Shown in pieces: positions 36,585 through 44,364 of a DNA stretch of 64,000 nucleotides; position 1 is the first letter of the stretch; the number at the start of each line of letters is the position of its first letter. A model generated the notes under the pieces. The model made no database searches and was not told the DNA's origin. It saw nothing but the letters and a program-made list of their open reading frames with translations. Source of the stretch: an uncultured Alphaproteobacteria bacterium (GTDB lineage Bacteria > Pseudomonadota > Alphaproteobacteria > Methylaequorales > Methylaequoraceae); assembly GCA_902522465.1 (NCBI GenBank), contig CABYVV010000001.1, forward strand, positions 26,060 to 90,059. The letters are read 5' to 3'. Made by a program: the position numbers and the translations under genes.

Positions 36585-37606
36585 TGGACAATGAAATTTC
36601 AAATATAGGCATTGATATTGGTGGAGCTCATTTGAAAGTTGTTGGATTAAATAACAATAGCGAAGTTATATATGTTAAATACTCGTCATGCAAAATATGG
36701 GAAAATATTGAAAATTTAAATAAAGAATTTGAACTAATAAATCAAATTGCAGGAAGATCGGCTCAATGTGCAATTACAATGACAGCAGAACTTTGCGATA
36801 ATTTCACTTCGAGACTAAAAGGTGCAGCGAAATTAATTAAAAAATGTGAGTTGTTAAAAATTGATAAATATTTTTATATTAATTCTTCAAAAATTTTTTC
36901 TAAAAATCCAAAACTTAGCGAACTTATATCAATGAATTGGCATTCTGTTGGACGGTATCTTGAAAAAAAAATTAAAAGTTGTATCGCAATAGATTTTGGA
37001 TCAACAACTACAGATTTTTTATGTATTAAAAATCATAAGTTACTTAACAAATTCTTTGATGATTACTCAAGATTAAATAACCATGAGCTAATATATACCG
37101 GACTTACAAGAACTCCATTGTTCGGTGTAAGCAATTCAATCAAGATAAACAAAACCGAGATGAATATCATCCCAGAATATTTTTCAGATATGTCGGATAT
37201 TTATAGAATTTTGAAAAAACTTGAAAGCTCATATGATATAGATAAAACCGCAGATAGACGGAGTAAAAGTTTTCACAGTAGTTTAAAAAGAGTTTCAAGG
37301 AGTTTTGGTTTTGATTATAAAAAGGAAAAATTAAGTACATTATTAGAAATTTCAAATCAGTTAAAAGAAATTCAATTAACAAAAATTTTTTCAATATATT
37401 TAAAAAATATACAAAAATACTCATTAAATAACGAACCAATTATTGTTTCTGGTATTGGACAAAACATACTAAGTGATTTTTTATCTAAAAAAGGAATTCA
37501 TACTGTAAAATTCAAAGATTTTCTTAAAAAATCAAAATTAAATAATCAAGCTTCCTTTCATGCACCTGCCTTATCTATAGCCTTGCTATTGAAAACTCTA
37601 AAATAA
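36584..37606 (+). CDS. Hydantoinase/sugar-kinase-fold protein of the H4MPT pathway (TIGR03123, MfnF-like)
   Basis: The 340-residue protein begins from a GTG with IGIDIGGAHLKVVGL, an actin/hexokinase-type phosphate loop, and has IAIDFGSTTTDFLCI as the second loop. TMTAELCDNF is a family motif. It belongs to the 'probable H4MPT-linked C1 transfer pathway protein' family; the archaeal member MfnF couples the aminomethylfuran unit to glutamyl-tyramine. It overlaps the stop of the preceding ATP-grasp gene by one base. Its last 49 bases overlap the 3' end of the convergent MfnB-like gene. Confidence 0.82.
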   Translation: MDNEISNIGIDIGGAHLKVVGLNNNSEVIYVKYSSCKIWENIENLNKEFELINQIAGRSAQCAITMTAELCDNFTSRLKGAAKLIKKCELLKIDKYFYINSSKIFSKNPKLSELISMNWHSVGRYLEKKIKSCIAIDFGSTTTDFLCIKNHKLLNKFFDDYSRLNNHELIYTGLTRTPLFGVSNSIKINKTEMNIIPEYFSDMSDIYRILKKLESSYDIDKTADRRSKSFHSSLKRVSRSFGFDYKKEKLSTLLEISNQLKEIQLTKIFSIYLKNIQKYSLNNEPIIVSGIGQNILSDFLSKKGIHTVKFKDFLKKSKLNNQASFHAPALSIALLLKTLK

Positions 37607-38310
37607 CTCGAAATTCTTTTTATTTTCTTTTTTTGTATTATACCACTTCTAGATCTGTTTTCGCAAACTGCTGATCTAAAACCGATAATATCAGGATTGA
37701 GATTAATAATGCTTGGTATTTGGTATTCTTTTAGTCCTCCTGCAATACCAGTTTTAATTTTATATTCCTTACAAATATTAATGAAGGCTTCAATTTCCTC
37801 AATGTCACAAAAGTCAAAAATGTCACCTTTAATTTTTACAAACGTGTCTAGTAAAATATGATTTATTCCAGAGTCTTTAAGATAGGAAATTTTATTCTTT
37901 GTATTCTTAAGTTTTTCATCCTTATCCACAAAAATTACACAAACTAGATCAGTTTTATATTTATTTAGAGAGACTAATTTAATTTTCTCGTATAGAGAAT
38001 TAAAATTGTGAGATAGTAATCCAAATTTAATGAAATCTAGGTTGAGTTCATCAAACTTCTCTAGTTTAGTTAAAAATTTTTTATTATCAAATATATCACC
38101 TAACGTTGCCGATATTTTTATCTTTGATTTATAGAGCTTTATTACCTTGCTAATTTCTGAGGGTTCCCAAGATCCAATTGAACCTTTATTGGGATCCTTT
38201 AAGTCAATAATATTTACAAAATCAATTAAATCATCAGAAATTTCACTGAAATCTTTAATACTTACCAATAAATTAGTTTCTGCTGTTTTATTTTTGTTTT
38301 GTAGCATCAA
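37558..38310 (-). CDS. mfnB: (5-Formylfuran-3-yl)methyl phosphate synthase-like protein
   Basis: The 250-residue TIM-barrel protein has the MfnB (DUF556) signature LLVSIKDFSEI followed by VNIIDLKDPNKGSIGSW, where the lysines form the Schiff base. SATLGDIF, DFIKFGL, LLDTFVKIKGD and TGIAGGLKEYQI follow in the usual order. It makes the furan ring of methanofuran from two glyceraldehyde 3-phosphates. It overlaps the DUF447 gene by 23 bases upstream and the opposite-strand MfnF-like gene by 49 bases at its 3' end, an unusual tail-to-tail overlap even for this compact region. Confidence 0.87.
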   Translation of the reverse strand: MMLQNKNKTAETNLLVSIKDFSEISDDLIDFVNIIDLKDPNKGSIGSWEPSEISKVIKLYKSKIKISATLGDIFDNKKFLTKLEKFDELNLDFIKFGLLSHNFNSLYEKIKLVSLNKYKTDLVCVIFVDKDEKLKNTKNKISYLKDSGINHILLDTFVKIKGDIFDFCDIEEIEAFINICKEYKIKTGIAGGLKEYQIPSIINLNPDIIGFRSAVCENRSRSGIIQKKKIKRISSYFRVFNSKAIDKAGA

Positions 38311-38845
38311 AAATATAATTCCTTATTAAATCCCAGCTTTTTTTTTCACTTACTCCTGCAGTTTTTAATACTGATTCAGATAAATTATTTAAATTTTTAA
38401 ATATTATTTCTTTTTTCGTGATTCTCACCCTTGAAGCAAGAATACAGGCCTCTATTATAGCACCATTAGCACGATTAAATCCTTGAAATCTTTTGTGATT
38501 TTGTTGCGAGACAATTCTACATTTAAAAACTGGTCGTATCTTATTTTTTTTAACTGATTCAACAACAATTTCATCATGAGACAGAGCATTTTTTAAAAAA
38601 AAACATTTTATTTTTAAACATCTTTTTTTTGTAAATTTTTTATTTCCAATTATACATTTTACAAAAAACGAGGAGTCGTCCAAATAATTTATTGAAGCAC
38701 ATTTTGTTTGATCTAAATTATTTAGAGTTTTTGAAGGAATATAAGGGGAAATATATATAAATTTTTTGTTCTTTTTAATTCCAAAAGGTGCAAAATTTAC
38801 TCTTCCCTCTTTGCTTAGCGTACCAACAATAGTTTCATAAATCAT
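38288..38845 (-). CDS. DUF447 family protein, flavin-binding fold
   Basis: The 185-residue protein starts MIYETIVGTLSKEGRVNFAPFGI, in outline, the typical DUF447 opening ('E.ivtT....G..n.APmGi'). CRIVSQQNHKRFQGFNRANGAIIEACILASR, in outline, is the second conserved block. The fold is of the FMN-binding split-barrel type. Members occur in methanogens and H4MPT methylotrophs and are thought to act in cofactor synthesis, with no proven reaction. It overlaps the DHPS-like gene by four bases (ATGA). Confidence 0.8.
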   Translation of the reverse strand: MIYETIVGTLSKEGRVNFAPFGIKKNKKFIYISPYIPSKTLNNLDQTKCASINYLDDSSFFVKCIIGNKKFTKKRCLKIKCFFLKNALSHDEIVVESVKKNKIRPVFKCRIVSQQNHKRFQGFNRANGAIIEACILASRVRITKKEIIFKNLNNLSESVLKTAGVSEKKSWDLIRNYIFDATKQK

Positions 38846-40224
38846 TTTTTTTTCTGTGTTGATTTCATTTTTGGTCTTTTATTTAAATTTTCATTATTTT
38901 TTTTTGAAGCTACACCCCATTTTAGCTCATTATCTTGGTCATAATCTTTTCCTAATTCCCATGCTATTTGAGCCCTTGCCAACTCAACTCCTAAATAAAA
39001 AGCATGGCTCGCGTCGTCATCAACATTTAATCCATCGTAAAAATTAAAAGGGTCAACATCAACAACATGTAAACTAGAATTAAAAACATTTACACCATTC
39101 TCGCCAAGATAAATACGAAAATTTTTGTCTTTGATATAACTTTTTAATTCATTGATTTCTTTTGTAGTTTTTCTTGTAGGTTTTCTCTCTGAGAGTGCCA
39201 TTAAACTATTATCGACTCTAAAAGGAAGTCGCTTATTAATTTTTGAAAAAAACATTATTTTTCTTGCCACATCAGTTTCTCTGATCGAATTTTTACAATG
39301 ATCACTGACCTGAACTACTAAAACTGCATTTATCGATAATTCAGAAACAAGACCCATTAAAGTAGCGTTAACACCAGCAGAATCACAGTCTGTAAGTTCA
39401 GTCAAATTTCCTGTGCCCATAAAAATTTTTATATTTGGAAAACTTTTTCTCAATTTTATATATCTTTGAATAGACTCTGCAAATCCATAATGAATAGGGT
39501 CTAAAATTGGATCAGCAAAAAAATCAAGTTTTTTACCTTGAACTAATTTAATAACTCTTTTGAGAGAGTTAAGGTCTCCAGGTTTTGAAGGAATCAAAAT
39601 GGGCGTTGAATTAATTTCATCCAAAATATTTATGTTTTTCTCACTAATACTTAAGACAAAATCTGCCCCAGCTTTAGAACCTCTTATGAGCTCATTTGAG
39701 TTTGCAGAATCAATCGAAACCATCAAACCTAATGATTTTAATGCACAGACAGTTTCCTCTAGATGATCAAATTTTGTATCTGGCATGCATCCTAGGTCAA
39801 TTACATTAGCCCCCTGTTTTGCATAATTTTTTGCAATTTTTAATATTTTTCTTACGCTGATGTCAGCTGCATCCACAATTTCTGCAAAAATTTGGCATTC
39901 ATAATCTTCAAGTTTTTGGTCAGGTTTTTTTAAGCCAAAGTAGTCAGGTAAATGCGAAATATCGTCTGGTCCTCTTTCAACTTTTACATTAAAGTATCTC
40001 GTAAGCTTTTTTAGACTTCCTCTAAACTTTCCTGGGACAATTATCCTATCAACGTCCTGATTTTTATTTAGTCTTCTCATAATAATGTTTTCTGACATTA
40101 GGGCAGCAACATTTACACCTATTTGATTTATTTTATATCTGAATTCTGGTTTCATTGAAGATAAAATTCTTCTTAATTGTCTTTCAGCTAACCTTCCTGT
40201 CAAAAATAAGATTTTTTCAGACAT
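38842..40224 (-). CDS. Dihydropteroate synthase-like protein (DUF6513 type), H4MPT cluster
   Basis: The 460-residue protein has an N-terminal domain beginning ILFLTGRLAERQLRRIL and a central DHPS-like TIM barrel with GANVIDLGCMPDT, VSIDSANSNEL and FADPILDPIHYGFAESI. The C-terminal part contains YLGENGVNVFNSSLHV. Archaeal homologues such as MJ0107 have been linked to methanopterin synthesis in place of folate-type DHPS. The last 20 residues are lysine-rich and probably disordered. It overlaps its neighbours on both sides: 4 bases with DUF447 and 25 bases with the flavoprotein. Confidence 0.82.
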   Translation of the reverse strand: MSEKILFLTGRLAERQLRRILSSMKPEFRYKINQIGVNVAALMSENIIMRRLNKNQDVDRIIVPGKFRGSLKKLTRYFNVKVERGPDDISHLPDYFGLKKPDQKLEDYECQIFAEIVDAADISVRKILKIAKNYAKQGANVIDLGCMPDTKFDHLEETVCALKSLGLMVSIDSANSNELIRGSKAGADFVLSISEKNINILDEINSTPILIPSKPGDLNSLKRVIKLVQGKKLDFFADPILDPIHYGFAESIQRYIKLRKSFPNIKIFMGTGNLTELTDCDSAGVNATLMGLVSELSINAVLVVQVSDHCKNSIRETDVARKIMFFSKINKRLPFRVDNSLMALSERKPTRKTTKEINELKSYIKDKNFRIYLGENGVNVFNSSLHVVDVDPFNFYDGLNVDDDASHAFYLGVELARAQIAWELGKDYDQDNELKWGVASKKNNENLNKRPKMKSTQKKK

Positions 40225-40796
40225 TCCCCTCTCATTTCTATTTCTTTTTCCAACTCTTTAAAACTTAAGACGACAGTTGTTTGTGAGAATTTTTTTAATT
40301 TCTCAACATTTTCTAGATCTATTTTTCTTGGATACACATCAACATAGCCACTAGGTGCAAATGTTTTGAGTTCTGGCGCAGTATCACAGGGAAAAAAAAT
40401 GCAATCTACCCTGCATTTTCCTGATTGTGCAAAAATATTTGTTGCCAGAGAATCTGAAATTCCATAAACACATTTTGCGACAGTATTACTTGATGTTGGA
40501 GCCATAACCAAGGTATGGTAGGCTCCTTTATAAAACTTCCCAACAGACGCTGAACTGGAAGAATTGTCTTGATATATTTTAATCTCACTTGATATTTTTC
40601 CTTTTTTTTTATACATCACAAGAACTTCTTCAGCAGCTTTAGAAACGAATAAGTCAACAAAGTTTAATTTATTAATTAAGTCTATTGTTTCATTAAAAAA
40701 ATGTCCTGAACCTGTTAAAACCCATGCCCACTTTTTATCTGAATCTTTTCTTGTCAAAACTCTATCTCTTTCATCTGTAAAAGCGTCTCTTTCCAC
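40200..40796 (-). CDS. Flavoprotein, AfpA/DmrB-like
   Basis: The 198-residue protein belongs to the flavoprotein (PF02441-like) superfamily. WAWVLTGSGHFFNETIDLI opens the domain, VMAPTSSNTVAKCVYGISDSLATN, in outline, is the FMN-binding block, and FFPCDTAP follows. Homologues in methylotrophs are thought to reduce dihydromethanopterin or to support cofactor assembly. The annotated ATG at 40796 overlaps the kinase-like gene by 43 bases. The conserved part begins about 20 residues later with no ATG between, so the true start is uncertain. Confidence 0.75.
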   Translation of the reverse strand: MERDAFTDERDRVLTRKDSDKKWAWVLTGSGHFFNETIDLINKLNFVDLFVSKAAEEVLVMYKKKGKISSEIKIYQDNSSSSASVGKFYKGAYHTLVMAPTSSNTVAKCVYGISDSLATNIFAQSGKCRVDCIFFPCDTAPELKTFAPSGYVDVYPRKIDLENVEKLKKFSQTTVVLSFKELEKEIEMRGECLKKSYF

Positions 40797-41362
40797 GGAT
40801 AAGGTTTTTTTAGAAGTCCAATAATTTCTGGTCCCACAATTCTTATATCTTTTTTTTTAAAAATATATTTACCAACATTTTGATCAATAATTTTCTGATC
40901 TTGCAAATACTTTAAATTATATATTTTTCTTTTTAATTTTAAAGACTTTATAAATAGTAAACCTTTTGCGTTCAATTTTTCGTAAAGCCAGGCAGCTACA
41001 GAATCAGAAGTTGAATCCCAATTTTTGAGAAAGCTTGGTTCTTCTTTTAAAAGTTTGGAAGGTAACCAAACTTTTAAACTTCCTTTTTTTTTTAATGATT
41101 TAATATTTTTAATTAATTGAATGTCTTTATCTATCTCTTTCAACATATAAGCAAAAATCTCTGTTGATTTTAAGGCCAAGTAGTTGGCTGTTCTCATAGA
41201 CATTTTTTTTTTTCTAAAAGCCCACCTAACTGAATCAGCAAAACAACCGCCTCCTACAACTATAATAAGATTGTCGGTTAATGTTTTTTTCTTTAATAAA
41301 TCAATCAATTCATTGAGGTGGTTGCTTGTAATCCAACTTCCACCTATTTTTAAAATCCACAT
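40754..41362 (-). CDS. Amino-acid-kinase-family protein, MfnE-like
   Basis: The 202-residue protein is a small amino acid kinase fold: WILKIGGSWITS at the N-terminus, LIIVVGGGCFADSVRWAF, and WDSTSDSVAAWLYEKLNAKGLLFIKS near the C-terminal third, in outline. MfnE of methanogens, which phosphorylates the aminomethylfuran alcohol in methanofuran synthesis, belongs to this family. That is the most economical assignment given mfnB nearby. It overlaps the flavoprotein gene and lies 13 bases after the aldolase gene. Confidence 0.78.
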   Translation of the reverse strand: MWILKIGGSWITSNHLNELIDLLKKKTLTDNLIIVVGGGCFADSVRWAFRKKKMSMRTANYLALKSTEIFAYMLKEIDKDIQLIKNIKSLKKKGSLKVWLPSKLLKEEPSFLKNWDSTSDSVAAWLYEKLNAKGLLFIKSLKLKRKIYNLKYLQDQKIIDQNVGKYIFKKKDIRIVGPEIIGLLKKPYPWKETLLQMKEIEF

Positions 41363-41375
41363 ATTTTGTTAGGAA

Positions 41376-41870
41376 CTATTTTTTTTTTAATTTTGCAACA
41401 CTATTAGAATCTTTTTTTTTTCCAATATAATCGTTCCTTTCTCTAACAATTTCGATTCCTACGCTTTTCGTATCTTGAAATACATCTAACTTTTCCAGTT
41501 TCATCCAAACTGATAATATTCTTGAGTCTTCAAAACACATATCAAAAATTTTTTCACTCAGAGTCTCTAGAAGTTCTATATGACCTTTGGAACACATTTT
41601 TTTTAAATTCTTTATTATTATTTCATAAGAAACGACATTTCTTATACTCTCGTTAACTTTATGAAGGTTGTCGACGGCCTTAATAGACAAAGAAATCGAC
41701 ACTCTCTGTTTTTTAATTTTTTCATGATCATGAATACCAATAGATGCCATTAAGACCAGTTCATTTATTTGAACTTGATAGATACCCTCAGAGTTTGATA
41801 AATTTTTTAAATTTGGTGGAACCCAAGATCCAGTGGAAATTACAGAGACATTTTTAAATTTATTTGGCAT
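41376..41870 (-). CDS. Dihydroneopterin aldolase-like protein
   Basis: The product of 164 residues from ATG 41870 carries the tunnelling-fold FolB pattern: VQINELVLMASIGIHDHEKIKKQRVSISLSI, in outline, HIELLETLSEKIFDMCFEDSRI, in outline, and VGIEIVRER. It should cleave the side chain of dihydroneopterin, giving the pterin precursor of H4MPT or folate. The frame is open further up to 41939, but the extra residues are hydrophobic and unlike the family, and would overlap the divergent secreted-protein gene. The poly-lysine tail is unusual but probably harmless. Confidence 0.82.
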   Translation of the reverse strand: MPNKFKNVSVISTGSWVPPNLKNLSNSEGIYQVQINELVLMASIGIHDHEKIKKQRVSISLSIKAVDNLHKVNESIRNVVSYEIIIKNLKKMCSKGHIELLETLSEKIFDMCFEDSRILSVWMKLEKLDVFQDTKSVGIEIVRERNDYIGKKKDSNSVAKLKKK

Positions 41871-41922
41871 AATTAAATTCTTTGTTGAAAATTTTATAAT
41901 AATAAACCATAAATATAGCGCA

Positions 41923-42750
41923 ATGAATAATATTAACAAATCAATTTATTACAACAGACTTTTTATCTTAGTACTTCTAATTGTCATTTTTTTTGCCTCA
42001 GGATCCTACGGCAATCCAAACCAAGAATTAGACCAAGACTTTACCAATGCAGAAAATGCTGAAGAAAAAAGAGCTAAATGGGGTACAGAACAATTCAAGT
42101 TAGAATTAATAAAAGAAATGTCTAGTGCTAATATAGCACTTTTCATTGAAGAACATTTAAAGTCAATTAATGAACCTTCGAGGATTTATTACAAGTTTAA
42201 GAAAGAATCAACCAGAGAAGATAATTTTGTAGGTAACGTAGTACTCAATATTGTAAAGATTGACGACGACAACACAAAACATATAACTTTTAGATACCTT
42301 AAAGGTCGAAATAAGGTAAGATTTCCTCCACAAATAGGTGCAAAAGGCAACCCTGTTTTTATGCTTTTCTTTGAGAGAGACGCCCGGGATATGCAAAGAT
42401 TAACAGGGGGAAACGCTCTTTTTTTTAGGAGTAGAATTAGGCATACAATTGCAGCAACAGAAATAAAAGATATAGAAATCAGTTTTCAAGGAGAATCTAT
42501 TCTAGCCAAGGAGATTTCTTTTCAGCCATTTACACAAACTGAATTAAAAAATAGAGTTTCTAGATATAAAACAAAAAAATTTGTGATCATAATGTCCGAA
42601 GACATACCTGGTCATATTTTTAAGATTGAGACTTTCATTAAAGATTTGGAAGACCCTGATGACATGGTTAAGGAAACACTCCAATTTCAAGGAATTAGAA
42701 CCAATAAAGAGTTAAGACAAGAATATAATAAAAGAAAGGAAAAAGGATAA
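41923..42750 (+). CDS. Unrecognised secreted protein 1 of the xox region
   Basis: From ATG 41923 the product is 275 residues with a strong signal peptide (RLFILVLLIVIFFASGSYG, probable cleavage near residue 30). The mature part is charged and mixed alpha/beta: a helical region with FKLELIKEMSSANIALFIEE, then strands through VVLNIVKIDDDNTKHITF and FKIETFIKDLEDPDDMVKE. It has no cysteine pair or metal motif that I can see. It overlaps the next gene by one base. Its place between H4MPT synthesis and the XoxF genes suggests a periplasmic role in methanol oxidation. I do not recognise the family. Confidence 0.75.
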   Translation: MNNINKSIYYNRLFILVLLIVIFFASGSYGNPNQELDQDFTNAENAEEKRAKWGTEQFKLELIKEMSSANIALFIEEHLKSINEPSRIYYKFKKESTREDNFVGNVVLNIVKIDDDNTKHITFRYLKGRNKVRFPPQIGAKGNPVFMLFFERDARDMQRLTGGNALFFRSRIRHTIAATEIKDIEISFQGESILAKEISFQPFTQTELKNRVSRYKTKKFVIIMSEDIPGHIFKIETFIKDLEDPDDMVKETLQFQGIRTNKELRQEYNKRKEKG

Positions 42751-43094
42751 TGATTAAAAAAAAAATTGTTCTATGTAAAATTTTTATAATGGTTTTTCTA
42801 TATTTTGATAATTTAAAGTCTAACGACTTTCCAACTCTCGCCAGGTCAGAATTTGTATTTGCTTGCATGAGCTCAAATGCATCCAACAGAGACTTTATGG
42901 CAAAATGCTCTTGTGCAGTAGATGAGATTGCAAAAAGAATGAGTTATAAAGAATATGCTCAAGCTGAAGCTATAGCAAGATTATGGGAAGGGAATAGTCC
43001 CAGAGAAGAAGCTTTTAAGAGTGTTGGTTTGTCCAAGGAAAGAATGGATAAACTTTTTAGAGCTCAAGCTGCTTCGGAACTTGAATGTTTTTAA
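42750..43094 (+). CDS. Unrecognised small secreted cysteine-containing protein 2
   Basis: The 114-residue product has an N-terminal hydrophobic stretch (IVLCKIFIMVFLYF) that looks like a signal peptide, then a mature helical domain. Four cysteines are visible after it: FACMSSN, AKCSCAVDE and the C-terminal ELECF, consistent with two disulfides in the periplasm. A repeated pattern of short helices (YAQAEAIARLW, AFKSVGLSKERM) fills the rest. It is coupled to the preceding gene (ATGA-like overlap) and converges with the SoxYZ-like gene one base away. No function can be assigned. Confidence 0.72.
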   Translation: MIKKKIVLCKIFIMVFLYFDNLKSNDFPTLARSEFVFACMSSNASNRDFMAKCSCAVDEIAKRMSYKEYAQAEAIARLWEGNSPREEAFKSVGLSKERMDKLFRAQAASELECF

Positions 43095-43095
43095 T

Positions 43096-43923
43096 TTAGT
43101 GTTGTGTAAATTTTTGTTCTGAAGAAAACTCTTCAGTAAATGATTGCCCTTCACTATCCTCAACAGTCACTTTTATTGCGCCACCGGTGTTACGATAATT
43201 GAAAGTAAAAGAAGGATCTTCAGATAGTGATATATCTGGAGTTGCTTCGAAAATCATTTCACCATCTTGTTCTACTTTTACATAATTGATGAAATGTGCT
43301 GGTATTTCTGCACGAGTTAGTTGATTAAATTGTAGACCTGAATAATTTGGATGGCTTATCAAAAACCTGGCTTTATTTAGAGAGTTTTTTTCATTCGATG
43401 TTTCAATAAACTTCATTTTCATTTTTCCAATTCTCGCCATAACTGCGTCCATATCAGCAAGACTTGGAGCAGAACAACCGCCAGCTGCTTTTACGTAGTT
43501 TGAAATCATAAACCTTTCACCATTATTTTTTTCTGCTATTACTCTTACGTAAGTATATTTATCGACCCTAATTCTAGTTGAAAAAGTAGCATTACCAACT
43601 TTAGTTGAAAATAAAAATTTTCCAACAACTGGAGAAGGATTTTCATCAACTACAATTGTTATAGATTTTATATAGTCGTTTTCTGTCTGATCTTTAAGAA
43701 ACTTAATCTTGATTGGGACCATTGCGGCATCTAAAGCTCTGTATGGGGTTTCTAACGACATAAAATTTGATCCATTTTCAAGTTTTACATCTTGATCATA
43801 AAGTAATTGTTTAACATTGTTTTCCCAAGTTTGTGATTTTGGTTTTTCATTACTAAAGCCTTTAGTGCTTAAAATAACTATCATCAAGAATACAAAAAGC
43901 GATTTTAAATTGATTAATGCCAT
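43096..43923 (-). CDS. Quinoprotein dehydrogenase-associated SoxYZ-like carrier
   Basis: The 275-residue periplasmic protein has a signal peptide (SLFVFLMIVILSTKGFS), a SoxY-like half ending in VKAAGGCSAP with the sulfur-carrier-type cysteine, and a SoxZ-like half (FLISHPNYSGLQFNQLTRAEIPAHFINYVKV, in outline). This fused form (TIGR04557) occurs beside PQQ-dependent alcohol dehydrogenases. Its role is unknown; a carrier or maturation function has been suggested. It is divergent from xoxF with a 441-base intergenic region. Confidence 0.87.
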   Translation of the reverse strand: MALINLKSLFVFLMIVILSTKGFSNEKPKSQTWENNVKQLLYDQDVKLENGSNFMSLETPYRALDAAMVPIKIKFLKDQTENDYIKSITIVVDENPSPVVGKFLFSTKVGNATFSTRIRVDKYTYVRVIAEKNNGERFMISNYVKAAGGCSAPSLADMDAVMARIGKMKMKFIETSNEKNSLNKARFLISHPNYSGLQFNQLTRAEIPAHFINYVKVEQDGEMIFEATPDISLSEDPSFTFNYRNTGGAIKVTVEDSEGQSFTEEFSSEQKFTQH

Positions 43924-44364
43924 GTACTTAATATATACATTTCTGAGGAAAATATAAGAGAAATTTCAAGGAAAACACAATATAAAATCAAGTAAAATTG
44001 TTAAATATTTTTACGATTATAAATAGTTGATTTTATTGGTATTTTTTAAATTCTGAACAAAAGTTAATTTTAGCATTCATGTTATGTTCATAAAATAAAA
44101 AAAAATTTAAGTTATCCACAACTTTTTTTCTCGAGTATTTGTCTCATAAATTGTTGATTTTATTCAATAAATTGATATATGAATAAAGTTATAGGAATTT
44201 GTTCATATTCTATTCATATTTTTGGCTTGAATTTGCATTATTCATACATAATATTATGTTCTGGGAGGAAATCAAATAACCTAACGATTTGTGTTAAGGT
44301 TTTGATTCCAATCAATAACCGGGCATTCGCCCAAATATTAATCGTAATAAAGGAGAAATACTTT
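43924..44364. other. Long intergenic region upstream of xoxF
   Basis: This 441-base stretch holds no convincing gene. Seen in it are: a 12-bp direct repeat GTTGATTTTATT (44026 and 44153); a perfect DnaA-box-like TTATCCACA (44112-44120); a possible promoter TTGAAT-16-TAATAT (44227-44254); an FNR-type box (44302-44315); a small GGGC-ATTC-GCCC hairpin (44321-44332); and AAGGAG before the xoxF start. The frame of xoxF happens to stay open back to 44179, but that stretch has no signal sequence and is not taken as coding. Confidence 0.6.
44302..44315. promoter_or_regulatory. FNR/FixK-type box in the xoxF leader
   Basis: TTGATTCCAATCAA fits TTGAT-N4-ATCAA exactly, the consensus of FNR-family regulators. 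Its centre is about 56 bases before the xoxF ATG. If it activates, a class II promoter with TATTAA at 44336-44341 as -10 would start transcription just before the AAGGAG. If the upstream promoter at 44227-44254 is used, the box would lie in the transcript and could act as a repressor site. Confidence 0.5.

Noticed and set aside
41833-41922. Longer start for the secreted protein at 41923
   Set aside because: It would overlap the divergent aldolase start and bury the signal peptide. ATG 41923 puts the signal peptide at the N-terminus.
44112-44120. Replication origin suggested by TTATCCACA
   Set aside because: Only one DnaA-like box was seen, with no cluster, no dnaA, dnaN or parAB nearby and no distinct unwinding region.
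44026-44164. Two copies of GTTGATTTTATT as mobile-element ends
   Set aside because: They are short, AT-rich, directly oriented, 127 bases apart and enclose no gene.
44179-44364. Extension of the xoxF frame 62 codons upstream of the chosen start
   Set aside because: The extra residues resemble nothing in XoxF. The ATG at 44365 has a strong AAGGAG and gives a proper signal peptide. The stretch carries regulatory-looking repeats.
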